From JAPOXR01 sp964291445 (GTDB lineage: Bacteria; Pseudomonadota; Alphaproteobacteria; Rhodobacterales; Rhodobacteraceae), in assembly GCA_964291445.2 (NCBI GenBank), contig OZ219864.1:868001-932000 (forward strand): a stretch of 64,000 bases of DNA. The letters run 5' to 3'. The position numbers and the translations under genes were made by a program. Every line of letters begins with the position of its first letter. Within the stretch, counting starts at the first letter, position 1. A model generated the notes under the pieces. It searched no databases and was not told where the DNA came from. It saw nothing but the letters and a program-made list of their open reading frames with translations. This document shows, one piece after another, positions 10,100-17,701 of this stretch.

Positions 10100-11106
10100 G
10101 GCGAACGGGTCCGAAGCCCGGCAAGCACCTCCCGGCCGGGAGGCGGCAAATGTTCCCCGACAAACGCCGACAGGCGGGCAAGGGCCGGGTGGGACAGGTT
10201 GGCAGAGAGGTAGCGCCAGACCCGCGGCAGGTGATCGAGATAACGGGGCTTGCCGTCCCGGATGGCCAGGCGGGCAAAGATTCCGACGATCCGCAGGTTT
10301 CGCTGGGCGCCGCAGACTGCCATGGCGTATCGCAGGTCATCCTCCCGCTGGCCCGAGATCCTGGCATAGCGTGCCATCATTTCCAGTTGCAACGCCTCCG
10401 GAATGTCCCGCCTTGCATCCTCCAGGATGGAGACCAGGTCGTAGGCCGGATGACCGGTGGAGCCATCTTGGTAGTCGAGCACGCCAAGCCGGCGAATGCC
10501 GCGCCGGTCCGGAAGCCAGACCAGGTTTTCGGCATGATAGTCACGGTGGACGAAAACCGGCTCTCCGTCCAACCCCGACACCAGGTCACGGATGATAGTC
10601 CGGAAGGCCTCGATGAAGCCTGGTTCGGGCTCATCGCCGTTCACGCCGGCCCAGTACCATTCGATGGCCAACCCGGCGAGTTCCGACTGGAGCTGCGCGG
10701 AGTATTCCGGGAACCCCGGTCCGGGCGCCCTGCCCCGCAGGTGCAGCAGCAGGTCGATGGCCGTCGAATAGATCGGGACCTCGAGCTCCGGTCGGTTTCC
10801 GAGCACCGTTGCGACGAGGTCATCGCCGAGATCCTCGAGCAGCAGGAAACCATGGTCGGTATCGATGGCATGGATATGCGGTGGGCAGCACCCCGCCCCG
10901 GCCAGGAAACCGGTCGCCCGGAGGAAAGGCTCCAGCGGGCCGCACATGTCGGGCGGCGCATCCATCAGCACCCGGCTCGCACCGGAGGCAGGATCGACCA
11001 GCCGCCGGTAGCACCGCGGCGATGCGTCACCGGCAAGCGGGCTGGAGACGGCGTGCTGCCACCCGGCCTGCTCGAGAAAATCCTGCATGAATCGTTGGCG
11101 GGTCAC
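10096..11106 (-). CDS. amgK: N-acetylmuramate/N-acetylglucosamine anomeric kinase AmgK (aminoglycoside phosphotransferase fold)
   Basis: A cytosolic small-molecule kinase of the APH/choline-kinase fold. AmgK phosphorylates MurNAc and GlcNAc at C1, feeding MurU in cell-wall recycling. The catalytic loop FVHRDYHAENLVW (HxD....N) and the metal-binding LGVLDYQDGSTGHPAYDL are intact, in the second half of a protein of about 336 residues. I prefer the GTG at 11106, because it overlaps the tsaE stop as GTGA; an in-frame ATG at 11133 would add nine residues and a longer overlap. The order tsaE-amgK-murU is common in alphaproteobacteria, which supports the specific assignment over a generic phosphotransferase. 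Confidence 0.85.
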   Translation of the reverse strand: MTRQRFMQDFLEQAGWQHAVSSPLAGDASPRCYRRLVDPASGASRVLMDAPPDMCGPLEPFLRATGFLAGAGCCPPHIHAIDTDHGFLLLEDLGDDLVATVLGNRPELEVPIYSTAIDLLLHLRGRAPGPGFPEYSAQLQSELAGLAIEWYWAGVNGDEPEPGFIEAFRTIIRDLVSGLDGEPVFVHRDYHAENLVWLPDRRGIRRLGVLDYQDGSTGHPAYDLVSILEDARRDIPEALQLEMMARYARISGQREDDLRYAMAVCGAQRNLRIVGIFARLAIRDGKPRYLDHLPRVWRYLSANLSHPALARLSAFVGEHLPPPGREVLAGLRTRSP

Positions 11107-11615
11107 GATCGGCCGGCCCGCTTCAACTGCCATCGGCGAAGTGCACTGACGAGTCCCGCCGCATCCGACGCGACGTCGATCCGGCGCCGGTCATCATTCG
11201 GTCCGCAGAAACCGAAGTGAATCCGGTGAGCGGAGGCCGGAAGCGACCCGCCAAGCCGTTCCGGCCACTCGACCAGGCAGAGATGACGCTCGATTGCCTC
11301 GTCCAGCCCCAACTCGACCGTCTCCATCGGGGATCGCAGCCGGTAGAGATCGGCATGCCAGATCTCGATGTCGCCAGAATGGTAGGTCTGGACCAGTGTG
11401 TAGGTGGGAGACGGGATGTCATCATCGGCGTCATGTGCCTCGAGCAGCGACCGGATGAATGCCCGGGCAAACACCGTCTTGCCGGAGCCGACCGGGCCAA
11501 ACAGCAACACGGTGTCGGTGCCGCCGCACATGTCGGCCACCACCCGTGCAAGATCCTCCGTCTGTTCGAGCAGGCAATCCTCGAGCCTGAACCGGTTGGC
11601 GCAATCCTCACGCAT
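11103..11615 (-). CDS. tsaE: tRNA threonylcarbamoyladenosine biosynthesis ATPase TsaE
   Basis: TsaE is the ATPase of the TsaBDE complex that makes the t6A37 modification on ANN-decoding tRNAs. The 170-aa protein has the short P-loop VLLFGPVGSGKTVFARAFI (about residues 37-55), the family segment SPTYTLVQTY and the Walker-B-like IWHADLYRL. The later LCLVEWPERLG is the usual TsaE C-terminal block. Its partner TsaD is encoded at about 20.1-21.2 kb. The gene is first in the tsaE-amgK-murU unit and its stop overlaps the amgK start. Confidence 0.93.
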   Translation of the reverse strand: MREDCANRFRLEDCLLEQTEDLARVVADMCGGTDTVLLFGPVGSGKTVFARAFIRSLLEAHDADDDIPSPTYTLVQTYHSGDIEIWHADLYRLRSPMETVELGLDEAIERHLCLVEWPERLGGSLPASAHRIHFGFCGPNDDRRRIDVASDAAGLVSALRRWQLKRAGRS

Positions 11616-11796
11616 GACCGTCCATACCCCGTGCCGCCAGACGCGTCCATGACCGGACGCATCCCGGCAAGCAGGTTCAGTGGCTGTCGGGGCAGCGATG
11701 GCGACGGCCGGATGACAGGATCGAGCCGTGCTGGCGGTCGGCAGCGCCAGGCGGGTTCAATGCATGTCGCTGGAATTCACTGCGTTCAGGGTGTGC

Positions 11797-12016
11797 TCAA
11801 GGCCGTCTGCGAATGTACACTTCAAGCAGCGATTTGGCCTTGCCGGCATCCCGTGCCAGGGCGGCATTGAAGGTGCTGGCATGTTCCTGCGCCGCTTCTT
11901 CGCCGCGGTTGTTCAGCACCAGCATCCGGCAGCGCAGATAGGTGTCATAGCTGATGGCATGAATGGGGAGCAGGTCTCGAGAGTTGCACGCCGCGATCAG
12001 CGTCTGGCATCCTGCC
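11797..12016 (-). pseudogene. C-terminal remnant of a GntR-family (FCD domain) regulator
   Basis: On the minus strand an open stretch of about 70 codons ends at TGA 11799-11797 and reads TLIAACNSRDLLPIH, then YDTYLRCRMLVL and HASTFNAALARDAGKAKSLL. This matches the last helices of FCD ligand-binding domains, in the pattern alxAACnSxdLL ... EH ... AalaRDadxAxxLLexHI. An in-frame TAG lies just upstream and no winged-helix DNA-binding domain is present, so only the tail survives. The call is by pattern recall, without a database search. Confidence 0.5.
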
Positions 12017-12031
12017 TACCACCTGCCCCAG

Positions 12032-12058
12032 TACCCCCGTCATCCTGATTGTCGCCCT
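12032..12058 (-). repeat. Dispersed repeat, copy 1
   Basis: The partner of the copy at about 62812-62843, between the GntR remnant and hipA. It shares the core CAATCAGGATG with conserved flanks. It may be the remains of a mobile-element end. Confidence 0.35.
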
Positions 12059-12072
12059 GTACGCTGATATGG

Positions 12073-13335
12073 TCAACTGACGGCCACCGCCAGGGCGATC
12101 AGCCTGCGGGCCTTCTCCGTCTCCTCATGATCGAATGCCGGTCGGTAGGCCGCAATCTCCCTCTTGGACATGCCGGCGTCGCTGCAATGCACGGTCCACT
12201 GGTCTTCGATGGTTCCGACCATGCATTTCAGCTTGGCGCGGGCCCGGTCCTCGCTCAGGCCAAAATATGGGGCCGCTTCGAGGGCCGCCTCGATTGAAGC
12301 GGTTCGGCCAAATTTTTCGCTGATGCCAGTCTCGAGTCGTATGTGCCGTTCCGGTTGGGGATTGATGTCGAAGGCAGGCGCAAGAATCCAGCGGTTGTCA
12401 TCGGCATAAAGGAAGCCGTGATTCTTCAGGTGGTCGTCATTGTTCGATACGAGGATTGTGAACATGAGCCGCAGGTGCAACTCCTCCATCTGGCGTCCCG
12501 GTTCCGCACCATGCGCGGCGATTCCGTCAATAATGTCGGTGTAATACCCACCACTTCCCTCTGCGCGTTCCAGGAAGGACTGCGCCGACAGATAGGGAAC
12601 ACGGCCCGAGCCCCGTCGATCAAAGCGCCGGATGATTGCGACGGGAAAGGCACTCCCGGCGAGTTCGAGACGCGCATCCGCCGCATCAATCCCGGCGGCA
12701 CGCGCCAGTCTCAGGGTTGCCACCTCGACACGCTCGACCGGTTTGGTGTCACGTTCCGACGTGAATTTGGCGATCGCAAGATTCCCGCCATCGTCAAAAT
12801 CCGATTTTGGACGCGCTCCTCCGAGCGAGCCGACATAACCGACGAGTTCCCGAAGCTGGAATTCCCCAATCACCGGATCGGTCTCGTAGGCCCGGGCCAA
12901 CGCCCGCAGCGCCTCCAAATCGTTTCGGCGTGGAACGGGAGGATGACTCCCGGATTGCAGTCGACCATCCTCGTCGACGAACCTTAAGGCGCCCTGTCGG
13001 GTTTCGTCGTTGGCAGACAGCAGGAACTCCAGTTCGTTGGGCCGCCGCCCCAGAGACCTTTCGATGATACCTCGTCCCCAGCTGCCTGGCGATGCATCGG
13101 TAACAGCTCCCGGCAGCGCCGATCGAATCGAGTCTCGCCGACCCGACCGCACTTGCGGAGCCTCCTCCAGCGGCAGGTCCGGGGCGAGCGCGAATGCACC
13201 TGGTTGCTCAAGCCAGGATTGTGCGTAGCGAAACGAACTGAATTGCCGGGCGCCATCATTCTCGAACCGAAGTTCTCCAACGGGGAGCATGCTCTGCCCC
13301 AGGAAGACACCGATCCGCCGCCGCATCCGGTTCAA
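12073..13335 (-). CDS. hipA: HipA-type serine/threonine kinase toxin
   Basis: HipA toxins phosphorylate a translation factor (glutamyl-tRNA synthetase for E. coli HipA) and induce growth arrest unless bound by HipB. At 420 residues it is normal length. Visible: the HipA N-terminal subdomain (residues 1-110), the glycine-rich ATP-binding stretch VGSLGGARPKSDF near residue 168, then LAIAKF with the ATP-contacting lysine, the catalytic loop NNDDHLKNHGF near residue 300, and the metal-binding LAPAFDINP. All core kinase residues seem present, so it is probably active. It overlaps hipB by four bases (13332-13335), hipB being upstream, the usual order. The substrate cannot be told from the sequence. 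Confidence 0.9.
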   Translation of the reverse strand: MNRMRRRIGVFLGQSMLPVGELRFENDGARQFSSFRYAQSWLEQPGAFALAPDLPLEEAPQVRSGRRDSIRSALPGAVTDASPGSWGRGIIERSLGRRPNELEFLLSANDETRQGALRFVDEDGRLQSGSHPPVPRRNDLEALRALARAYETDPVIGEFQLRELVGYVGSLGGARPKSDFDDGGNLAIAKFTSERDTKPVERVEVATLRLARAAGIDAADARLELAGSAFPVAIIRRFDRRGSGRVPYLSAQSFLERAEGSGGYYTDIIDGIAAHGAEPGRQMEELHLRLMFTILVSNNDDHLKNHGFLYADDNRWILAPAFDINPQPERHIRLETGISEKFGRTASIEAALEAAPYFGLSEDRARAKLKCMVGTIEDQWTVHCSDAGMSKREIAAYRPAFDHEETEKARRLIALAVAVS

Positions 13336-13718
13336 AACGCGGTTCCCTTTGCATTGGTGGCGACCGACATGTCACCAATTTCGGTCGCCACCGGACGGAG
13401 TCCGCCAACATCAACGCGTCGCTTGCGGATTCGCTTCGGCAACTCGGACGTTTCCATCAACAGGCCGGCGTCGTCGGTCGCGATGTCGAGCAGTTCTTCA
13501 AGGCGGTGCATCTCACCCAGGGCCTGAAGGGCTTTCGCCAGGCAACCAATCGATACGCCCGGCTCACCCTTCTCAAGGCGCACGACGGTTGGAACAGACA
13601 CGCCTATGCGCGCTGCGAAGTCGGCGACCGGAATGCGGCGCCTTTTGCGGGCAATCTGGATATTGCGGCCCAGGCTGTGAAGAGCGCGAAGGACTGCGGG
13701 TGTGATTTGTTTTTTCAT
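13332..13718 (-). CDS. hipB: HipB-like XRE-family antitoxin
   Basis: A 128-aa DNA-binding antitoxin. Residues about 14-70 form a lambda-repressor-like helix-turn-helix (IPVADFAARIGVSVPTVVRL followed by EKGEPGVS). The C-terminal tail is charged and probably contacts HipA. The ATG at 13718 is preceded by a very AT-rich block, unlike the surrounding GC-rich DNA, and the stop overlaps the hipA start. HipB normally represses its own operon by binding operators in that promoter. Confidence 0.88.
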   Translation of the reverse strand: MKKQITPAVLRALHSLGRNIQIARKRRRIPVADFAARIGVSVPTVVRLEKGEPGVSIGCLAKALQALGEMHRLEELLDIATDDAGLLMETSELPKRIRKRRVDVGGLRPVATEIGDMSVATNAKGTAF

Positions 13719-13775
13719 ACTATAAAAATATATATATTAAAACATTTTACAAGCAAATATTAGTGAGTATGAAAA
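13719..13775 (-). promoter_or_regulatory. AT-rich promoter/operator region of hipBA
   Basis: Read on the minus strand, the bases just before the hipB start are extremely AT-rich (alternating TATATATA, then TTTTTATAGT immediately before ATG). TTGCTT, about 17 bases upstream of ATATAT, is a possible -35/-10 pair. The short leader suggests transcription starts close to the ATG. Autoregulation by HipB here is inferred from the family. Confidence 0.5.
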
Positions 13776-14274
13776 ATCTGGCCCTGCTGGTAATGTCGGT
13801 GGGCACTTGGTGTGAGGTGGCGAAACATTCATGTGTCAACCTGTGCGCAATTGATGAAGAAACGGCAGCATGCGGGAATGTTGCGATGGTATTCGGCTGA
13901 AGGTCCGACACTCGCCGCGGCTGGCAAGGTCGAATCCCAAGGCGTCATGTATCCGGATGGCAGCAAACGGGGCGACGATTCGAATATGGTTTTGGCGACA
14001 GGGCCGAGATTCGGGCGAAACTTGGCGAATATTCTGAATTGTTGCCGGGCGGGGCGGGTTCAATTATCCTCCCGCTCAAGCGGCTTTTCTTGAGCAATTG
14101 CGCCAGGTCTTCGTGGGTGTCCTGAATGAGCCCTTGCCTCCAACGCCAGGGGCTCCGGAATTATGACGACGCGGGCTCTTGGCGCTCGGACGCAGGGACG
14201 CTGGGCAGGAGGTCTTGTCCGTGTACTACCGCCAGGGCAAATCCCGCGACCCCGGCGCGGGAGGCGTGCCAATT
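13776..14274. other. Intergenic region with no recognisable gene
   Basis: About 500 bases between the hipBA promoter and the end of the 378-aa gene. Open frames on both strands are short, compositionally odd and lack family motifs. It may hold the terminator of the DUF4365 operon and decayed DNA. A self-complementary stretch lies around 14072-14096 (CGCTCAAGCGGC and TTCTTGAGC), but I do not claim a terminator. Confidence 0.4.
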
Positions 14275-15411
14275 TCAACCGACACCCGGATCCCGCCTTT
14301 CATCGCGCAGTACACCATCTATGCGTGCATTCAACAGCTGCCAGCGCTGGCCCGAGCGCTGCAAATCGCCCTTCATCTTGACAAGCGCACGATCCCTATG
14401 GGCCTGAACCGCCCTTTCGTAGTCCGTCTGCTCCAGATCCGCCTCGACCGATTGCTGATGTCCGTCGATTTCGGTCTTGAGCCTGATTGTGCCGTCGAGC
14501 TCCTCTCCATCGCGTTTCAGGATACGTACGAAGCCATGGAGACATGTGTCAGGTTTTGGAGCGCGCTCCCGGAGCGAGCACGCAGCCTCGCCCAGCAATG
14601 CTGCATCCGCCCGACTGAACCGGATCACGTCGCCCGGCATCGTCACGGGTCGCGTACGGGCCCACGAGATGCCAACGTCAAGCGCCGGGAATGGTTCGAT
14701 GATCTGGACCAACGCCTCGCACAGGTTTGCGCTAACGCCCTTGGTCACCGTGTCGCTGAAGGCGTCGCTGTCACCTACAACCGCTCGTTCCGTAGACCGG
14801 CGAGCCGCGGCAAGGGACTCCGAAAGTCGCTTCGTCATCCGACGAGCAATTGGCGCATTGTTGTCATCTGGATCCTCGAAGATCATCGGCAATTGAGGAG
14901 GCACAACCGGTGTCAGCAAGTTCACAACGAAGCTGCCCTGGTCCGTTTGCCCAATCCGCATCTGGCGTAACAATCTGACTGCTTCCCGGTTTGCCCCCGG
15001 GCGGTACACTGGTCTCGGGTCATGAAGCGAACAGGCAGCAGCCAAAACCATTGAGCGGGCACCGTTGACAAGGCTTGCACCGTCTTCCAGGCTCAGGCTT
15101 CCGTCGTCGCTTTCCGTCGCTCGAATTCGAATAACATCGCGGTCCGCGATCACCAATGAACGATACACGGTCAACTCGTCCTGGACGGCGACCTGCGCGA
15201 AGGTCTTGATCAGGGACGCCACTGCGCTCGCATAATCTCCGAGGCGGGCTGTTCGCGGAACAATGATTTCCGGCAGTGTCTCGCCGATATAGATGTCCGA
15301 ATGCTCGCGATACGTTTCGTACTGGCTCCAACCTGCAAAGCGGGCATAGGCAGACAGTGCTGCAGGTGAAATTGCCAACAACGCGTCTCGGTCGTGAATG
15401 CTGACTTGCAT
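14275..15411 (-). CDS. Conserved hypothetical protein (378 aa), partner of the DUF4365 protein
   Basis: No named domain recognised. The N-terminus has a distinctive block (HDRDALLAISPAALSAYARF, then YREHSDIYIGETLPEIIVPR). A long middle section of mixed helices follows (LVNGARSMVLAAACSLHD, RRMTKRLSESLAAARR). The C-terminal third looks beta-rich (VRILKRDGEELDGTIRLKT, MKGDLQRSGQRWQLLNARI). There is no signal peptide, membrane span, P-loop or obvious catalytic triad, so it is probably a soluble cytoplasmic protein. Its ATG overlaps the stop of the DUF4365 gene (ATGA at 15411), so the two are translationally coupled. Position next to hipBA and remnants suggests an accessory, possibly defence or immunity-type role, but that is context only. 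Confidence 0.75.
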   Translation of the reverse strand: MQVSIHDRDALLAISPAALSAYARFAGWSQYETYREHSDIYIGETLPEIIVPRTARLGDYASAVASLIKTFAQVAVQDELTVYRSLVIADRDVIRIRATESDDGSLSLEDGASLVNGARSMVLAAACSLHDPRPVYRPGANREAVRLLRQMRIGQTDQGSFVVNLLTPVVPPQLPMIFEDPDDNNAPIARRMTKRLSESLAAARRSTERAVVGDSDAFSDTVTKGVSANLCEALVQIIEPFPALDVGISWARTRPVTMPGDVIRFSRADAALLGEAACSLRERAPKPDTCLHGFVRILKRDGEELDGTIRLKTEIDGHQQSVEADLEQTDYERAVQAHRDRALVKMKGDLQRSGQRWQLLNARIDGVLRDERRDPGVG

Positions 15412-15911
15412 CAGATTGCTCCCTCCCTGGATCGCTTCATCAACTCTCGCAGGCCATCGACATCGAGGATGTTCTCCTCAGGGCTATGGACGGTCACAGT
15501 GTCCTGACCCGTGACCTCTTCGTGGTTCCGCTGAAAGTTCAGCCAGTAGGCGCACCGCCGGAGAATCAATTCCTCCCTGGTCACGGTCAACCATTGCAAA
15601 TCATCGTTCGGAAGCTCCAAAACAACGAGCAGCCGAGGTGTCTGTGTCGCGATGCGAAGATCATCATAGTTCTTGATTGGCAACCGGAATGACAAAGAGC
15701 CGTTACGTGGATCGCTGATGTTGGCCGTAGCCTTGAGTTGCAAATCGAGGGCCGGGCGATGCGCTCCACCAGCCTGGATTCGCAAGTCAATACTGTCCCG
15801 GTCCGGCTCTGGTACCGAAACCAGATAGCCTGCACGCGCTGCCAGAGCCTTGGCATAAACGAGAGACAGATTCTCCTTTTGGTCGGCGCCAGTAAGTAGA
15901 TTGTCAGTCAC
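15411..15911 (-). CDS. DUF4365 domain protein, PD-(D/E)XK nuclease-like
   Basis: A 166-aa protein that resembles DUF4365. The pattern fits a minimal PD-(D/E)XK nuclease core: Glu13 in an N-terminal helix (ADQKENLSLVYAKALA), Asp42 in RDSIDLRIQ, then Gln58-x-Lys60 in ALDLQLKATA. The second half (PRLLVVLELPNDDLQWLTVT, LRRCAYWLNF) is the usual DUF4365 beta-sheet extension. The frame stays open up to 16247, but the GTG at 15911 begins the family-like sequence (VTDNLLTGADQKENLSL), so I take it as the start; the ribosome-binding site is not strong. It is the first gene of a two-gene operon. Nuclease activity is inferred from the fold and untested. Confidence 0.8.
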   Translation of the reverse strand: MTDNLLTGADQKENLSLVYAKALAARAGYLVSVPEPDRDSIDLRIQAGGAHRPALDLQLKATANISDPRNGSLSFRLPIKNYDDLRIATQTPRLLVVLELPNDDLQWLTVTREELILRRCAYWLNFQRNHEEVTGQDTVTVHSPEENILDVDGLRELMKRSREGAI

Positions 15912-16313
15912 ATGCCTTCTCCCGCCAGTTGCTCGGATTCCCGGAAGCGGGTTTCGCCGGATCCATGTGCCCGAAGGGTGAGTTTGAGGGTTTCGGCGAG
16001 GGTTCACTCCTCGTGGCGAGTTCAGCAGATCGGCCAAGTATGGAAGGACTACCAATCGGCGGGAAGATCGCCATCTCTTTCTTGGATGTCGACGACGAAT
16101 GGTGTTGAAAATTGTTGCCTTCCCGGCTGTAACTGCCAGGATTCCGTCGAGATTGAGGTCATTGGCTGACGAGCCACATCGAGTTCTTGTTGCAGAACCC
16201 GGCCTGGCTGATCGTGATTGTCGGTAGGTTCTGCCGCTGGCGTTCACCTGAGATCCGGGTGCATCTGTTTGTGGGGTTTGGTATCGGTTGGGACGTGATT
16301 GACCGGAGTGTGA
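15912..16313. other. Intergenic region with no recognisable gene
   Basis: About 400 bases between the divergent DUF4365 and SCO genes. It must contain both promoters. The minus-strand frame is open through much of it but shows no family-like sequence. GGAG about seven bases before 16314 is the likely SCO ribosome-binding site. Confidence 0.45.
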
Positions 16314-16937
16314 ATGTTGAAGAGAGTTCGATTTGCCTATGGATCGCTGGCCGTGCTGGCCGTGCTGATTGGTGGCTCGGCGATCTTCGGCATCATCGGT
16401 CGCCCGGGAGATGACTCCTGCGGCGGGGCGCGGCTGGCCGGGGAAAGCGCCGATATCGGCGGGCCGTTCGTTTTGGTCAATGGCGAGGGTGAGACGGTGA
16501 CCGATGCGCAGGTGATCTCGAAGCCGTCACTGGTCTATTTCGGCTACACCTTCTGCCCCGATGTCTGCCCCTTCGACGTGGCCCGCAATGCTGCCGCGGT
16601 CGACCTGCTCTCGGCGATGGAGCTGGATATCACTCCGGTCTTCATTACCGTGGATCCCGGGCGTGATACGCCGGATGTCATGGCCGAATACGCCGAGGCC
16701 TTCCACCCCGGGATGATCGGTTTGTCAGGCTCGCCGGAGCAGGTGGAGCAAGCCGCCGGGGAATACCGGGTGTATTTCCGGCGCCAGGAGAGCGACGATG
16801 ATTTCTATCTCGTCGACCATTCAACCTTTACCTACCTGGCCATGCCGGAAAGCGGCGTCGTCGACTATTTCCGGCGGGATGACGGGGCAGAGGAGTTGGC
16901 CCGGCGCACCGCCTGCCAGGTCAGGCGCCACGGCTGA
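16314..16937 (+). CDS. SCO1/SenC-family copper chaperone for cytochrome oxidase assembly
   Basis: SCO proteins deliver copper to the CuA site of cytochrome c oxidase from the periplasmic face of the inner membrane. The 207-aa product starts with a single uncleaved-looking membrane anchor (about residues 8-30, YGSLAVLAVLIGGSAIFGII), then a thioredoxin-like domain. The copper-binding CPDVC is near residue 81 (TFCPDVCPFDVARN) and the conserved distal histidine is in YLVDHSTFTYL. All three copper ligands are present. It has no close operon partner and is convergent with the HD gene 53 bp downstream. Confidence 0.92.
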   Translation: MLKRVRFAYGSLAVLAVLIGGSAIFGIIGRPGDDSCGGARLAGESADIGGPFVLVNGEGETVTDAQVISKPSLVYFGYTFCPDVCPFDVARNAAAVDLLSAMELDITPVFITVDPGRDTPDVMAEYAEAFHPGMIGLSGSPEQVEQAAGEYRVYFRRQESDDDFYLVDHSTFTYLAMPESGVVDYFRRDDGAEELARRTACQVRRHG

Positions 16938-16990
16938 GCCTGGCGGAGCCGAGGCAGGGTGGCTGGTGGGCTGAAGGCCCTGTGCCGGCT

Positions 16991-17590
16991 TCAGCCTTCG
17001 GCGACCATGCGGGCCAGGTCGTTGGCGGCGGCCTCGAATGCGCTGCGGGCTTCCTGCGGTGGCCGCAGGACAACGGACAATTGACCGGCGATGTGGTCCG
17101 GTGGCCGCAGGAACAGTGCATCCGCCTCCTTTTCGTCAAAGCCGGCAATCTGGCGCGCTTCCAGCCAGGCCGACATCCGGTCCGCCCGCTTGATTGTCTG
17201 CAGCTGCCGTTTCGGCAATTCAATCGGCAGTCCGGCCCGCAGCCAGATGGCGGCGGTGAGCCGGTCCTCCAGCTTCTGGTATTCGCCCCCCATCGCGTTC
17301 TTGACCGGCGAAATCAGGTCGCCAATGACGTATTCGGCCGCATCGTGAAGTAGTGCGGCCAGCCTTTCGCTCGGCCCCGCCCGCGGCCTCAGCAGCCGGT
17401 AGATCTGTTCGACCAGCAATGAATGTTCGGCGACCGAATAGGGGTACTCGCCCCTGGTCTGGCCGTTCCAGCGGGCGACGAATGCCAGCCCGTGGGCGAT
17501 ATCGGATATCTCGATGTCAACCGGTGTCGGCTCCAGCAGGTTCAGCCGTCGACCGGAGAGCATTCGTTGCCAGGCACGGGGTGTCTTCAT
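16991..17590 (-). CDS. HD-domain hydrolase (YfbR-like)
   Basis: A 199-aa HD-superfamily metal-dependent phosphohydrolase, similar in layout to YfbR 5'-deoxynucleotidases. Metal ligands: histidine in YSVAEHSLLV, His-Asp in LAALLHDAAEYVIGDLISPV, and a later aspartate in IKRADRMSAWLEA. The frame extends 69 bases upstream, but the ATG at 17590 (MKTPRAWQRM) begins the family-like sequence. The substrate is not certain; nucleoside monophosphates are the best guess from family. It is divergent from ahcY, with about 110 bases between. Confidence 0.85.
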   Translation of the reverse strand: MKTPRAWQRMLSGRRLNLLEPTPVDIEISDIAHGLAFVARWNGQTRGEYPYSVAEHSLLVEQIYRLLRPRAGPSERLAALLHDAAEYVIGDLISPVKNAMGGEYQKLEDRLTAAIWLRAGLPIELPKRQLQTIKRADRMSAWLEARQIAGFDEKEADALFLRPPDHIAGQLSVVLRPPQEARSAFEAAANDLARMVAEG

Positions 17591-17701
17591 TGGCGATTGC
17601 CTGTGCTGATCAGTGTTTGTCGAGCCCGGTTTTCGACACATTGTCGTTGCCAACGTCAAGTGTTATCGGCACACCCGCAACCAGCAGGCTGATTGGGCGG
17701 A

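Noticed and set aside
17591..17701. SAH riboswitch before ahcY
   Set aside because: I looked for the conserved core and found no convincing pairing or consensus segments in the 110-base leader.
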